The notes beneath the pieces were generated by a model that was not told the origin of the DNA, did no database searches, and was given only the letters and a program-made list of their open reading frames with translations. From NCBI GenBank assembly GCA_035631315.1, contig DASQIZ010000033.1:1-23195 (forward strand): a stretch of DNA of 23,195 bases, written 5' to 3'. Both the position numbers and the translations under genes were made by a program. Position 1 is the stretch's first letter; each line of letters begins with the position of its first letter. Source of the stretch: 40CM-2-70-7 sp035631315. GTDB taxonomy: Bacteria > Gemmatimonadota > Gemmatimonadetes > Gemmatimonadales > GWC2-71-9. Below, one piece after another: positions 1-8,917 of this stretch.

Positions 1-122
1 GCACAGACGCACAGATGGGATGTCGTACGAAGGAGCCAGGAGAGACTCTCCTGGCTCCTTTGCTTTTGACTGTACCCCATCTGCGCGTCTGAGCGTCTAG
101 TCGTTTGTCTGTGCGTCTAGCC
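1..122. repeat. Nested inverted repeat flanking lptG 3' end
   Basis: Non-coding stretch beyond the lptG stop codon. The arm at 4-19 pairs with 76-91 in inverse orientation, 15 of 16 bases matching, and encloses the terminator hairpin at 30-60. A second pairing is possible: the 11-mer AGACGCACAGA at 5-15 is the exact reverse complement of 108-118. The right side also repeats GCGTCT at 85, 93 and 113. This arrangement is seen directly in the sequence. I do not recognise it as a named repeat family. It may continue to the left of the window. Confidence 0.6.
30..68 (+). terminator. Rho-independent terminator, 14-bp perfect stem
   Basis: Bases 30-43 pair perfectly with 47-60 around a 3-base apex. 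The right arm is followed by a T-rich stretch on the plus strand (CTTTGCTTTT). The T tract is on the plus-strand side, so it should best stop a plus-strand transcript entering from the left. On the minus strand the same hairpin lies about 60 bases past the lptG stop but has only a poor U tract, so it may serve both directions unequally. Confidence 0.8.
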
Positions 123-1199
123 TTAGGTTCTCACTCTCCGCATCAACCAAATCGCCGCAATCCCCGCAAGAATATTCGGAAACCACGCCGCGAGCGTCGG
201 GGGCAGGAGCCCGCCGGCGCCAACCGCCTTGGACAGCTGCACCATCAGCAGGAACACAAACGTGGTCGCGAGACTCACCGCCACACCCCACGCCGCCCCC
301 GACCGCGGGTTGGATACGGCCAACGGCGCGCCGAAGAGCGCGATGATGATGCAGGTAAACGGCACCGAAATCTTCAGGGCGTGCTCGACGGAGAGCTTTC
401 GCGTGTCCGAGCCGCTGCGGGCCAGCGCGTCGATGAAGTGCCCCAGCTCCGCATACCGCATCTCCTCCGGATTCTTGGGCTCAGCCAGGAGATCCGCGGG
501 CTTCTCCCGGACTGAATTGGTCTTCATCCGGTCGAAAGTGTACGCCGCCTCATTTCCAGCGCCCAGCAGATATCGCAGGGCGCCATGATCCAGAATCCAC
601 CGCTTCTGTCCCGGGTCGTAGACGGCCCGCTGGGCCGCGATGATCACCGTCGGGTACGCACCGCCGGTGCCCTCCCGCTGAAAGAGCGGGTCCGTCATCG
701 TGCGGCTGCCGACATCCAGGCTCTGGGCTGCGTACACCCACCCCGAATCGGCGCGATACACGAAGTTGACGCGCGACGACGTCGTATTGACCACGCGCTC
801 CTTCAGGATCTCGGCCTTCCGCACCGAGGTGACCGGCGCCAGCTCGCCGATGCCCACGCCGACCACGAAGGCGATGACCGACACGATCAGGATGGGCGCG
901 ATGATCCGGTAGAAAGAGACGCCCGACGCCTTGGCGGCCGTCAGCTCGGAATGGCGGCCCAGGTTTCCAATGGTGAAGACGGTCGCGAAGAGAACGGCGG
1001 CGGGGAGCACCAGGAACATCATCTCGGGGGTGTAAAAGATGTACGCCAGCGCGATCTGACCCTTGGTCAGCCCCTTTGCGAGATACTGGTCGAACTTGTC
1101 CGTGATGTTGATGACGATGGCGAGGACGGGGAAGCCCAGCATCACGATGCCGAAGGTCTGGCCCCACGCGCGCAGGACGTACTTGTCGAGCGTCCTCAC
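123..1199 (-). CDS. lptG: LPS export permease LptG
   Basis: Inner-membrane subunit of the LptB2FG ABC transporter, which extracts lipopolysaccharide from the inner membrane and passes it to LptC and the periplasmic bridge. The 358-residue product has the family length and layout: membrane segments near 12-33, 52-78 and 98-119, a periplasmic beta-jellyroll middle part, then three C-terminal helices (about 276-293, 300-325 and 335-354). The start MRTLDKYVLR is typical of LptF/LptG. The initiation codon is GTG, and GTGA overlaps the lptF stop, so translation is probably coupled. The stop is TAA at 125-123. The order lptF-lptG and the pairing with the upstream permease give the assignment; LptG rather than LptF is chosen from gene order and standard length. 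Confidence 0.9.
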   Translation of the reverse strand: MRTLDKYVLRAWGQTFGIVMLGFPVLAIVINITDKFDQYLAKGLTKGQIALAYIFYTPEMMFLVLPAAVLFATVFTIGNLGRHSELTAAKASGVSFYRIIAPILIVSVIAFVVGVGIGELAPVTSVRKAEILKERVVNTTSSRVNFVYRADSGWVYAAQSLDVGSRTMTDPLFQREGTGGAYPTVIIAAQRAVYDPGQKRWILDHGALRYLLGAGNEAAYTFDRMKTNSVREKPADLLAEPKNPEEMRYAELGHFIDALARSGSDTRKLSVEHALKISVPFTCIIIALFGAPLAVSNPRSGAAWGVAVSLATTFVFLLMVQLSKAVGAGGLLPPTLAAWFPNILAGIAAIWLMRRVRT

Positions 1200-2695
1200 G
1201 CCCGACGTCTCCGTACCCGCGCGAACCAGCTCGCGATGCCCCAGCTCCCGCTCCGCGAATGCCCGCCTTCATGCCGCACCAGGAAGAGCATGCCGGCCCC
1301 GACGATGGTGAAGATGACGTTGGCGGACCACATGGCGAAGAACGGGGAGACGATCAGGCGGTCGCCCAGATCCTCACCGACGATCAGGCCGATGTAGTAG
1401 ATCGCGAACACGAACACCGAGACGCCGATCACTAACCCAGCGCCTCCCCGCGAGAACCGCAGGCCGAGGGGGAAGCCGAGGAGCGCGAAGACGACGCACG
1501 CGGAGGAGATGGCGAGCTTCTTCTGAATCTCGACCTCATACGTGGCGGCCCGCTGCCGGGCGCCTCGCTCGCGCAGGGCCTCCCCCAGGCCCGCGCCCGG
1601 CGTCAAGCCCAGCTCCGGCCTTCGGATGATGCCCGGCTGCGCCACGGGCGTCTGGACGTGACCCGGGGGCATCTGGGGGGCGAGTCGGGTCGGGGTCTGG
1701 GCCCGAGCTTCCCGGGGCAGGATCAGTTTCGACAGGCGCCCCAACATCCCGCAGTACCAGCCGGGCAGGGTGTCGGCCCGGGACGAATCGATGATGCCGT
1801 TCGGAACTGCGATGCCCCCCAGCCGGCCGAGGTCGCGGAGCACCTGGGCCCGGCCGTCGAGGGGCGAGCGGGAGGCGTCGAGCTGGGCCAGTCGCACTTC
1901 GTGCGCCATTTCACAGACGCCCATTTCGCGTTCGCTCCGGAAGTCGTCTTCGGGCGTTCGTTGCAGGCTGTCGCCGACCCCCGTCACCCGGATCTGGTTG
2001 GTGTGGAAGAAGGTCCGCTGGAACTGCAGGGGCTCACCCCGCTTCAGCTCGCGGATGTCTCCGTCCATGAGGGTGAGGTACAAATCGGTGCCGCCGGGGG
2101 TATAAGCCATACGGCCCGAGTCGGCGACGACGATCCGCCGCCGGTCGGGGTCCCCCAACTCATAGATCGTGACACCGGAGAGTCGGTTCGTGGCGGCGTC
2201 GATCCGCGCCGCGCGCAGGAAGAACGTTCCCTTTACGACCTCATTGATCGCTTCCTCCTTCAGACTGAAGGAAGGTTTCTTCCGCGTGATGTCGACGAGC
2301 AGGGTGCGCAGCCGATGATTGGAGCGGGGGAGGAGCTGGTCGTTCCAGACGAACGCCAGCACCGCGAGCACCGTGGCGCCGCCGAGGAGCGGGCGGAGCA
2401 GGGCCCCGATGCTGACGCCCCCCGCTTTCATCGCGGTGATCTCGTTGTCCTGCGCGAGCCGGCTGGTGGTATGGAGCACGGCCACCAGGACGGCCATCGG
2501 GATGGTCATCGCGACGATGAACGGCACCGACAACACGAAGACTTCGAAGATGGCTCCCCACGGCAGACCTTTGCCCACCAGCTGACCGAACTGCTTCGCC
2601 ACCTGATTCAGGAGGAGGAGCGCCGTCAGAGCACCGAGGGCGAAGCCGAGGGGCGCGAGGTGCTGTCGGAGGAGGTAGCGGCTGAGGATGCGCAC
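1196..2695 (-). CDS. lptF: LPS export permease LptF with a Pro-rich insert
   Basis: Second permease of the LptB2FG lipopolysaccharide extractor. Membrane helices near the N terminus are followed by a periplasmic jellyroll and three C-terminal helices beginning near the LAISSACVVFALLGFPLGL stretch. The product is about 499 residues, against about 360-390 usual for LptF. The excess is a segment of roughly 100 residues rich in Pro, Gln and Arg just before the C-terminal helices. I place the start at GTG 2695, which gives MRILSRYLLR, parallel to the LptG start MRTLDKYVLR. A near-consensus promoter has its -10 over the ATG at 2710, so that ATG would lie upstream of the transcript. An annotation pipeline may still choose 2710 (five residues longer). 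It overlaps lptG by 4 bases. Confidence 0.88.
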   Translation of the reverse strand: MRILSRYLLRQHLAPLGFALGALTALLLLNQVAKQFGQLVGKGLPWGAIFEVFVLSVPFIVAMTIPMAVLVAVLHTTSRLAQDNEITAMKAGGVSIGALLRPLLGGATVLAVLAFVWNDQLLPRSNHRLRTLLVDITRKKPSFSLKEEAINEVVKGTFFLRAARIDAATNRLSGVTIYELGDPDRRRIVVADSGRMAYTPGGTDLYLTLMDGDIRELKRGEPLQFQRTFFHTNQIRVTGVGDSLQRTPEDDFRSEREMGVCEMAHEVRLAQLDASRSPLDGRAQVLRDLGRLGGIAVPNGIIDSSRADTLPGWYCGMLGRLSKLILPREARAQTPTRLAPQMPPGHVQTPVAQPGIIRRPELGLTPGAGLGEALRERGARQRAATYEVEIQKKLAISSACVVFALLGFPLGLRFSRGGAGLVIGVSVFVFAIYYIGLIVGEDLGDRLIVSPFFAMWSANVIFTIVGAGMLFLVRHEGGHSRSGSWGIASWFARVRRRRA

Positions 2696-2708
2696 GGCGG
2701 GTTGCGCC

Positions 2709-2737
2709 ATTATATTCGGAGCTCCAAGTCTTCTCAA
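2709..2737 (-). promoter_or_regulatory. Sigma70-type promoter of lptFG
   Basis: Read on the minus strand: TTGAGA at 2737-2732, a 17-base spacer, then TATAAT at 2714-2709. That is five of six and six of six consensus bases at ideal spacing, which is striking in GC-rich DNA. The predicted first transcribed base is an A near 2702, only 7 bases before the GTG at 2695, so the message would be nearly leaderless, with no room for a Shine-Dalgarno site. The -10 box covers the alternative ATG at 2710. Confidence 0.65.
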
Positions 2738-2740
2738 GGG

Positions 2741-5700
2741 ATGCGTCTCACCCCCATCGCCGTCACTCTCGCCCTCGCCACCACGATAGCGGGACACGAG
2801 GCGCGGGCGCAGAGTCTCGGCTTTCCCATCCCGGCGGTACTACCCCTCAAAGCTCCGGAGAATTCCGCGGTCCGCCCCGGCGGGCGGTACGGCATCTACA
2901 CCACGCCCCGGGCGGTGGCGACGGCCTGGGCCACCCGGGTTCGAGAGGCGTTCGCCGATCCCGCCCGGTTGTCCCTGGGGATCGGGGCGTTCGCGTTCGA
3001 GAGCGAGACGCCGGAAGAACAGAAGACCTTCGAAGCCTCGGGCCGCACCGGGATTTTCGGCACCTACGCGGACATCGGCCTGCAACTCAACGTCCGGTTT
3101 GAAGTGAGGGCGGATCAGTTCCGGAACCTCGCCTGCACGTCCGACGAGCTGCAGAACCCGCTGGCCGGGTGCGCGGCGAAGTTCCCGACCATCTCCCCGA
3201 ATCCGCAGTACTCGATCCTCTCGTCGGGCATCATCGGACAGCGGCTCCACGTCAACGTGGACTTCAACAGCCAGCGCGAGTTCGACGCGAACAACACCAT
3301 CCAGGTGTGGTACGAGGGCCTCCCCGACGAGGTCCTGCGGCGGGTCGAGGCCGGCAACGTCTCGTTCGCCGTCCCCGCCTCGCGGTTCATCAGTGCCGCG
3401 GTACCGGCGAACAACTTCGGCTTCCAGGCGATCGCGCAAGTCGGGGATTTGCAGCTCCGCGGCATCTATGCGCAGCAAAAAGGCACGGTCGTGAAAGACC
3501 GCATCTACACGGTCGGCCAGGTGACCAATCAGTCCGTCAGCCGGGATGGACGGGACCTCGACTACGAGGCAGGGCGATTCTTCTTCACGATCGATCCCGC
3601 GCGCATTCCCGGATATCCGGACGTCGACATCCTGAACCTGGACCAGGTGGCCTTGCCTGCCGACCTCCGGGTCGGCTCGCTGGTCGTCTACCGGGTCCGC
3701 GCCGTGGCGCCGGGGAGCACCACCAACCAGAACATTGGCGGCGTGAAAGCGGTAGCGTGTGGGCCCAGCACCGCCCGGGGCGGTGTCCAGTGCACGGGGT
3801 CCGGGGCCGAGCGCGCGGGGCCCTTCCAGTGGCAGATCCTGACGGCCGGCAAGGACTACTACGTCGACAACAGCGGCGCGTGGTTCGCGCTGGCCAGCGC
3901 GCTCGACCAGAACGATTACCTCGCGATCTCGTACGCGACGCAGGCGGGGACGGACAGCGTGGGCACCCTGCCGTTCACCGCCAACCCCGACACCACCCGG
4001 GTCGACACCTTGCGCCTGGTGTACGACCCCACGCCGTCCGTGACCGCGCAGTCTCCCGCCTTCCGTTTCGAAATCAGGAGCGTCTACCGGTTCGGCTCGG
4101 GAGACCTGACCCGGGAGACGGCCCAATTCAGCATCACGGTGAACCAGCGGCAGCGGACCGTGTCGTCCGGGCAGACCTATCTGCAGCTCCTGGGGCTGTC
4201 CGTCGCGAGCAACCCCACGCAATTCGACCAGTACAACCGGCTCTTTCCCCGCACCCGCGACCCGGCGAATGGGGCGCCCCTGAGGGATCTCTACGTCGTC
4301 TTTCCGTCCCTCGTCCCGTTCGCCGACTCGACCAAGCTGGCGCCCGCCGAGCGCAACGATTCCCTGTACCGGACGCCGCGGGCCTTCCTGGCCACCCAGG
4401 GCCCGCCCTCCGTGTTCGCCCTCCACTATCAGGCGACCGCGGTGGCCTCGGCCGACCGCTCGACCCTGTCGCTCAACAGTTTCCAGATCAAGGACGGCAG
4501 TGAGAAGATCTTCGTCGGAAGCACCCAGCTGACGCGAGGGACGGACTACTCGATCGACTATTCCACGGGTACCGTGACCTTCCTGCATCCCGACTCGCTG
4601 TTCCAGAACGGGCTCTCGCAGGTGCGGGCCCAGTTCGAGGAGCGGACCGGGTTCGCGGTCGCGCCCACGTCCGTCTACGGCCTGGCAAGCGAGTACTCGT
4701 TGGGCGCGGTGGGGCGCGTGGACCTCACCGGGATCTTTCAAAGCCAACAGAGCCCGTTTACCAGGCCCCCCCTCGGATCCGAGCCGTCGTCGAGCTTCAT
4801 CGGGGGGATCAGCACCGAGCTGCATTTCCAGCCGATGTGGCTCACGGACGGGATCTCCCGGATTCCCGGCGTGCACGGGGAAGCTCCGTCATTCATCAAC
4901 CTGAGCGCGGAGATGGCGCTCTCCAAGCCGCAGCCCAACAGCACCGGACAGGCGTATCTGGAGGAGTTCGAAGGCCAGAGTGGCCGGTTCATCTCCATGT
5001 CCGACGTGAACTGGCAGTGGGGGAGCATTCCGACCAGCACCCGGGGCGCGGAGCCGTTCGGGTTCACGGGCACCTTCGATCCCGTCTCGTTTTCCGGAGG
5101 TTTTGACCCGCGCTTCGCAGCGTTCATGACCTGGCAGAGCTTGCCCGTCACCTTGAACGCGGACGGGAGCACCTCCCTGGTGCAGTTCTTCCCGCAGCAA
5201 ATCGACCCGGAGATCGTCCTGACCGGCGCGACCCAGACACCGGAACCGGTGCTCTGGATGATGCTCAAGCCCGATACGGTGCTGGGGCTCGCGCACACGA
5301 ACAACGATTCCCTGAACGGCCGTCCGAACTGGGTCCGCCCGCCCACCAGCGCGCCCCGCTGGCGCTCCATCACCCAGACCCTGTCGGCGACGGGCATCGA
5401 CCTGACGCGCGTCGAATACCTCGAGTTCTGGGTCTGGGAGGACGGCAAGCGGATCGCGCGGGCCAACAAGACCGCAGTGCTGTTCGACTTCGGGTCGACC
5501 TTCGAGGACGCCCTGGCGTTCGTCCCGGACTCGTTCATCGTCAACGGCGCGGGCGACACGACCTACTACGGACAGCGCGCCGTGGGCCTGGGGAAGCTCG
5601 ATACGGAACGGGACCCACTCACGCACGCCTGGAGCGCCGAGCTGAACGACAACGGCATCCTGTCCGACCGTATCGCCGACAACATCGGCATCCTGCGCAT

Positions 5701-8700
5701 GAACGACCACCAGACGCTCGATAGCATGCCCCTCTGCAGTGCCGCCGTGAACGGGGTGGTGGCCCAGTATTTCTTCGGCGACCTCCGGTCGCGCTGCGGG
5801 CGGAAGAACGGGGCCGTCGACACGGAAGACCAGGACGGTGACTTCCAGCTGGATTCAGCCGTCGGCGTAAAGACCCGCGAGGATTTCGTCCGCTTCGTGT
5901 TCCCGATCGGATCGGACAAGTATTACGTGCGGGACGGCGGCATGAAGGCGGACCCGGCGGGTGGGGTCGCGGGTTGGCGGCTCTACCGCATTCCCTTTCG
6001 GACGGACACGCTGCTGCAGGGCACGCCGAATCTCCGTCAGGTGCAGACGCTCCGCATCACCGTCGTGGCGCCGGACGTCAGCCCCCCGGGCACCCCCGAG
6101 CCCCAGGTGTTCTTCGCGCTGTCCCGCGTGCAGCTGGTCGGCGCCACCTGGCTCAAGCGCGCGGACACGCCGATTCGCGGCATCGCCGGCCAGCAGGGGG
6201 TGCTTGGCGGCCAGGTGGTGGCGTCGTTCGTCAGCACCGAAAACCGCGACCTGGGCTACACCCCGCCGCCGGGCGTCCTCAACCAGGCGGCGAACCAGGG
6301 CGCCGGCCTCTCCCTCAGCTCCACCCAGATCAACGAGCAGTCCTTGCGGATTCTCGCGTCCGGTCTCCAGAAGGGACAGCACGCGGAAGCGTTCAACCGG
6401 TTCACCACGGAGGGGGACAAGAACCTGCTGCGGTACAAGGAGCTGCGGGTCTGGGCCCGGGGCAGAGGCCCCGGGTGGGACGACGGGGATCTGGAGTTCT
6501 ACATCAAGGTGGGGAAGGACGAGAACAACTTCTACATGTATCACACCCCCGCCCGCACCGCGTCCTGGGACCCGGAGGTAGTGGCGAAATTCGCCCCGTG
6601 GATCGCCTTGCGGGCCGACCTCGAGCGGAAGTGGCTCTCGGGACTGCCGCCGCAGGTGTACGGGGCGTGTCCGGATACGAGCATCGTGCCCAATGACTCG
6701 TCGTACGTCGAGTGCGACGGTCCCTACATCGTGCACATCCACGACCCGGCGACGGCTCCGCCGAATCTGGCGGCCGTCGAGGAGCTGGCCGCGGGGATCC
6801 TCCGGGTGAATGACCGGACCTTCATCGATCAGGCCGAGTTGTGGGTGGACGACATCCGGGTGAGCGACGTGGTGACGGACGTCGGGATGGCGGGCGCCAT
6901 CGATCTGTCGGTGACGGCGTCGAATCTGGCCGATCTGTCGTTCTCGCTCACCAGGCGGGAAGCGAATTTCGCGCAGCTCGGCGAGGATCCGACGTACACC
7001 ACGGATAACGGGGTGAGCCTGTCGGGCACGCTCCACCTGGAGCGCTTTCTCCCCCCGGCGCTGGGGCTTTCCCTGCCGTTCACGTATCAGTACGTCACGA
7101 CCTCGAGTCAGCCGTTCTACCTGCCGGGGACCGACATCCAGGCGGATCAGCTCCGGGACCTTCGCACGCCGCTGACCATCGACCGGGTTCTCGCCATCGC
7201 GGTCCGGCGAGTCAGACGCTCCCAGGCGTTTCTCGGGCGCTACTTCGTCGACCCGTTCGCCCTGTCGTTCAATTATGTGGAAGGGGATGCCCGGACCAGT
7301 CTCTCGAGCGCGTCGTCGTCCAGCTTCTCGTACGGGCTCACCTACAATCTCACCCTGAACCCCGTGCGCATTCCTCTCCTGCCCCGGTTCCTCGATCGCC
7401 TGCGCCAACGGCTCCTCGGCGGCTCGCCCGATGGGCCGACCATCCGGATCAACCCGAGCGTCTTCACCTTTGCGTCGACCTATTCGGGTGCCCAGGCGAC
7501 GCAATTTTCCTTCCCGGTGTCGATCCGGGAGCCGTCGGATGCCGGCATCATTCCCACCGCCTACTGGTCGCGGCTCTGGCAGAACCAGGGGTCGCTGCAG
7601 TTCCTGCCGTTCGCCGGGGTCACAATGCGGCTGGACGGCTCGCAGGTGCGGGACCTGCACGATTACGGCGACTCGACGGCGGTGGGCCGGCTCCTGCTGC
7701 TGCAGCGGCAGACGCTGTTCGGAAGGGACGTCGGGGTGGAGACCCAGCGGCGCATCAGCACGTTCGTCGGATTCACCCCGCTCGTGGCGCTCTGGATGCG
7801 CCCGCGCCTGACGTTCTCGGGTGTCTTCTCGCTGTCCCGCGATCCGAACGCGTCCGCGGTGATCCAGACGCCGGACAGCGCGTTTCACCTGCCGCTGGCG
7901 TTCACGAATTCGCAACGGATCGACGTGGGTACGCAGTTCGACCCTGGACGGTTCGCGCGCTCGACGTTCGGAGACAGTTCGCTGGCCGCCCGTCTGCTGA
8001 AGCACCTCGCCAGCATCGACTTCACCCTCACCCGGTCGCGCGGCTCCTCGTTCGCGCAAGCGCCGGGGGAGCCGAGCACGTCGTATGAGCTGGGACTGGG
8101 ATCGCTGGAGGCGTTCCGGCATCAGGCCGGGGTGGAGGCCTCGTCGGCGACGCAGACGACGACGGGTGCCGCCAACGCCAATGCCGACCTCCTCCTGGGG
8201 TTCCGGGTCACGACCACCTACCAGGCGACGACGGCCATCTCCTACGTCCTTCGAGGCATCCTGCCCGCTCAAGTGAGCTCACACGCCCGAGACTGGCCCA
8301 ACGGCACGCTCAGCTGGAGCTATTCGCCCTCCACGGGGGGGCTGGGGCTCGGCAGACTGCTGAACGGGGTGACCGCCCAGGTCAACGTTCGAAAGCACGA
8401 AACCTCGACGTTGCAGCCCTCCGTCGGGAACGGTGCGGACCTGCCGGCCTCCATCAGCCAGGCGACGGAGCGCGTCACGGCTCCGAGCCTCGCCCTCAGC
8501 TGGATCCACGGGGTGCTCACGTCCGCGGACTACAGCACCGACCGCCAGGAGCAGACGTCGTCGGGGAGCCTGGTGCGCACCACGACCTCGACCTCCAACG
8601 CCTACATCGCCTTCGCGTTCCGGCCCCCGCAGTCCATCGTCAAGCTGCCAACCGACATCCGGACCAACGCCCGATACACCGTGGTCAAGAGCTCGCAGTG

Positions 8701-8917
8701 CATCCAGCCGGTCTCGATCGAGCGCTGCATCCCGTTCGTGGACACGCAGCAGAAGCAGACCCAACTTTCCATGGACACGGACTTCCCCCCAACCTTCAGC
8801 GCGGGATTGCAGGTGGCATACATCCTCAATGCCCAGAAACAGCTGGCCCAGAAAACCGCCCAGCTCACCATCACGGCGTACGTGAGCCTCTCGACCAGCG
8901 TGGGGCAGTTCCGATGA
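2741..8917 (+). CDS. sprA: SprA-like giant outer-membrane translocon protein
   Basis: A 2058-residue homologue of SprA (Sov), the very large beta-barrel through which type IX secretion cargo crosses the outer membrane in Bacteroidetes. Recognisable SprA blocks are the conserved acidic segment YLEEFEG (about 739-745) followed by a Trp-containing stretch, YLEFWVW-like and YYVRDGG-like strands (the latter about 1058), LRYKELRVW (about 1230), DDIRVSDV (about 1369), and a late block LERFLPPALGLSLPF (about 1435). The C-terminal part alternates like beta-strands. The start at ATG 2741 gives a signal peptide of 23 residues ending ARA, then Gln24. The open frame continues upstream to 1658, but only as antisense to lptF. 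The ribosome site is poor (AAGGG abuts the ATG); a weak -10-like TATATT lies at 2711. No other type IX gene is in the window. Flavobacterial SprA is somewhat longer. Confidence 0.85.
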   Translation: MRLTPIAVTLALATTIAGHEARAQSLGFPIPAVLPLKAPENSAVRPGGRYGIYTTPRAVATAWATRVREAFADPARLSLGIGAFAFESETPEEQKTFEASGRTGIFGTYADIGLQLNVRFEVRADQFRNLACTSDELQNPLAGCAAKFPTISPNPQYSILSSGIIGQRLHVNVDFNSQREFDANNTIQVWYEGLPDEVLRRVEAGNVSFAVPASRFISAAVPANNFGFQAIAQVGDLQLRGIYAQQKGTVVKDRIYTVGQVTNQSVSRDGRDLDYEAGRFFFTIDPARIPGYPDVDILNLDQVALPADLRVGSLVVYRVRAVAPGSTTNQNIGGVKAVACGPSTARGGVQCTGSGAERAGPFQWQILTAGKDYYVDNSGAWFALASALDQNDYLAISYATQAGTDSVGTLPFTANPDTTRVDTLRLVYDPTPSVTAQSPAFRFEIRSVYRFGSGDLTRETAQFSITVNQRQRTVSSGQTYLQLLGLSVASNPTQFDQYNRLFPRTRDPANGAPLRDLYVVFPSLVPFADSTKLAPAERNDSLYRTPRAFLATQGPPSVFALHYQATAVASADRSTLSLNSFQIKDGSEKIFVGSTQLTRGTDYSIDYSTGTVTFLHPDSLFQNGLSQVRAQFEERTGFAVAPTSVYGLASEYSLGAVGRVDLTGIFQSQQSPFTRPPLGSEPSSSFIGGISTELHFQPMWLTDGISRIPGVHGEAPSFINLSAEMALSKPQPNSTGQAYLEEFEGQSGRFISMSDVNWQWGSIPTSTRGAEPFGFTGTFDPVSFSGGFDPRFAAFMTWQSLPVTLNADGSTSLVQFFPQQIDPEIVLTGATQTPEPVLWMMLKPDTVLGLAHTNNDSLNGRPNWVRPPTSAPRWRSITQTLSATGIDLTRVEYLEFWVWEDGKRIARANKTAVLFDFGSTFEDALAFVPDSFIVNGAGDTTYYGQRAVGLGKLDTERDPLTHAWSAELNDNGILSDRIADNIGILRMNDHQTLDSMPLCSAAVNGVVAQYFFGDLRSRCGRKNGAVDTEDQDGDFQLDSAVGVKTREDFVRFVFPIGSDKYYVRDGGMKADPAGGVAGWRLYRIPFRTDTLLQGTPNLRQVQTLRITVVAPDVSPPGTPEPQVFFALSRVQLVGATWLKRADTPIRGIAGQQGVLGGQVVASFVSTENRDLGYTPPPGVLNQAANQGAGLSLSSTQINEQSLRILASGLQKGQHAEAFNRFTTEGDKNLLRYKELRVWARGRGPGWDDGDLEFYIKVGKDENNFYMYHTPARTASWDPEVVAKFAPWIALRADLERKWLSGLPPQVYGACPDTSIVPNDSSYVECDGPYIVHIHDPATAPPNLAAVEELAAGILRVNDRTFIDQAELWVDDIRVSDVVTDVGMAGAIDLSVTASNLADLSFSLTRREANFAQLGEDPTYTTDNGVSLSGTLHLERFLPPALGLSLPFTYQYVTTSSQPFYLPGTDIQADQLRDLRTPLTIDRVLAIAVRRVRRSQAFLGRYFVDPFALSFNYVEGDARTSLSSASSSSFSYGLTYNLTLNPVRIPLLPRFLDRLRQRLLGGSPDGPTIRINPSVFTFASTYSGAQATQFSFPVSIREPSDAGIIPTAYWSRLWQNQGSLQFLPFAGVTMRLDGSQVRDLHDYGDSTAVGRLLLLQRQTLFGRDVGVETQRRISTFVGFTPLVALWMRPRLTFSGVFSLSRDPNASAVIQTPDSAFHLPLAFTNSQRIDVGTQFDPGRFARSTFGDSSLAARLLKHLASIDFTLTRSRGSSFAQAPGEPSTSYELGLGSLEAFRHQAGVEASSATQTTTGAANANADLLLGFRVTTTYQATTAISYVLRGILPAQVSSHARDWPNGTLSWSYSPSTGGLGLGRLLNGVTAQVNVRKHETSTLQPSVGNGADLPASISQATERVTAPSLALSWIHGVLTSADYSTDRQEQTSSGSLVRTTTSTSNAYIAFAFRPPQSIVKLPTDIRTNARYTVVKSSQCIQPVSIERCIPFVDTQQKQTQLSMDTDFPPTFSAGLQVAYILNAQKQLAQKTAQLTITAYVSLSTSVGQFR

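Noticed and set aside
1658..2740. Open frame continuing sprA 361 codons upstream on the plus strand
   Set aside because: It is antisense to lptF, lacks a signal peptide at its start and has biased Arg/Glu/Gly/His-rich composition. ATG 2741 gives a proper signal peptide.
5855..8272. Minus-strand open frame of 805 codons
   Set aside because: Antisense to sprA. Its product is Arg/Glu/Gly/His-rich with no recognisable domain, the usual shadow frame in GC-rich DNA. The same holds for 2840-4876 and 4889-5710.
8698..8913. Upstream in-frame extension of the glutaminyl-cyclase-like gene
   Set aside because: It overlaps the sprA coding sequence and would place the lipobox 94 residues in; ATG 8914 gives a standard lipoprotein signal.
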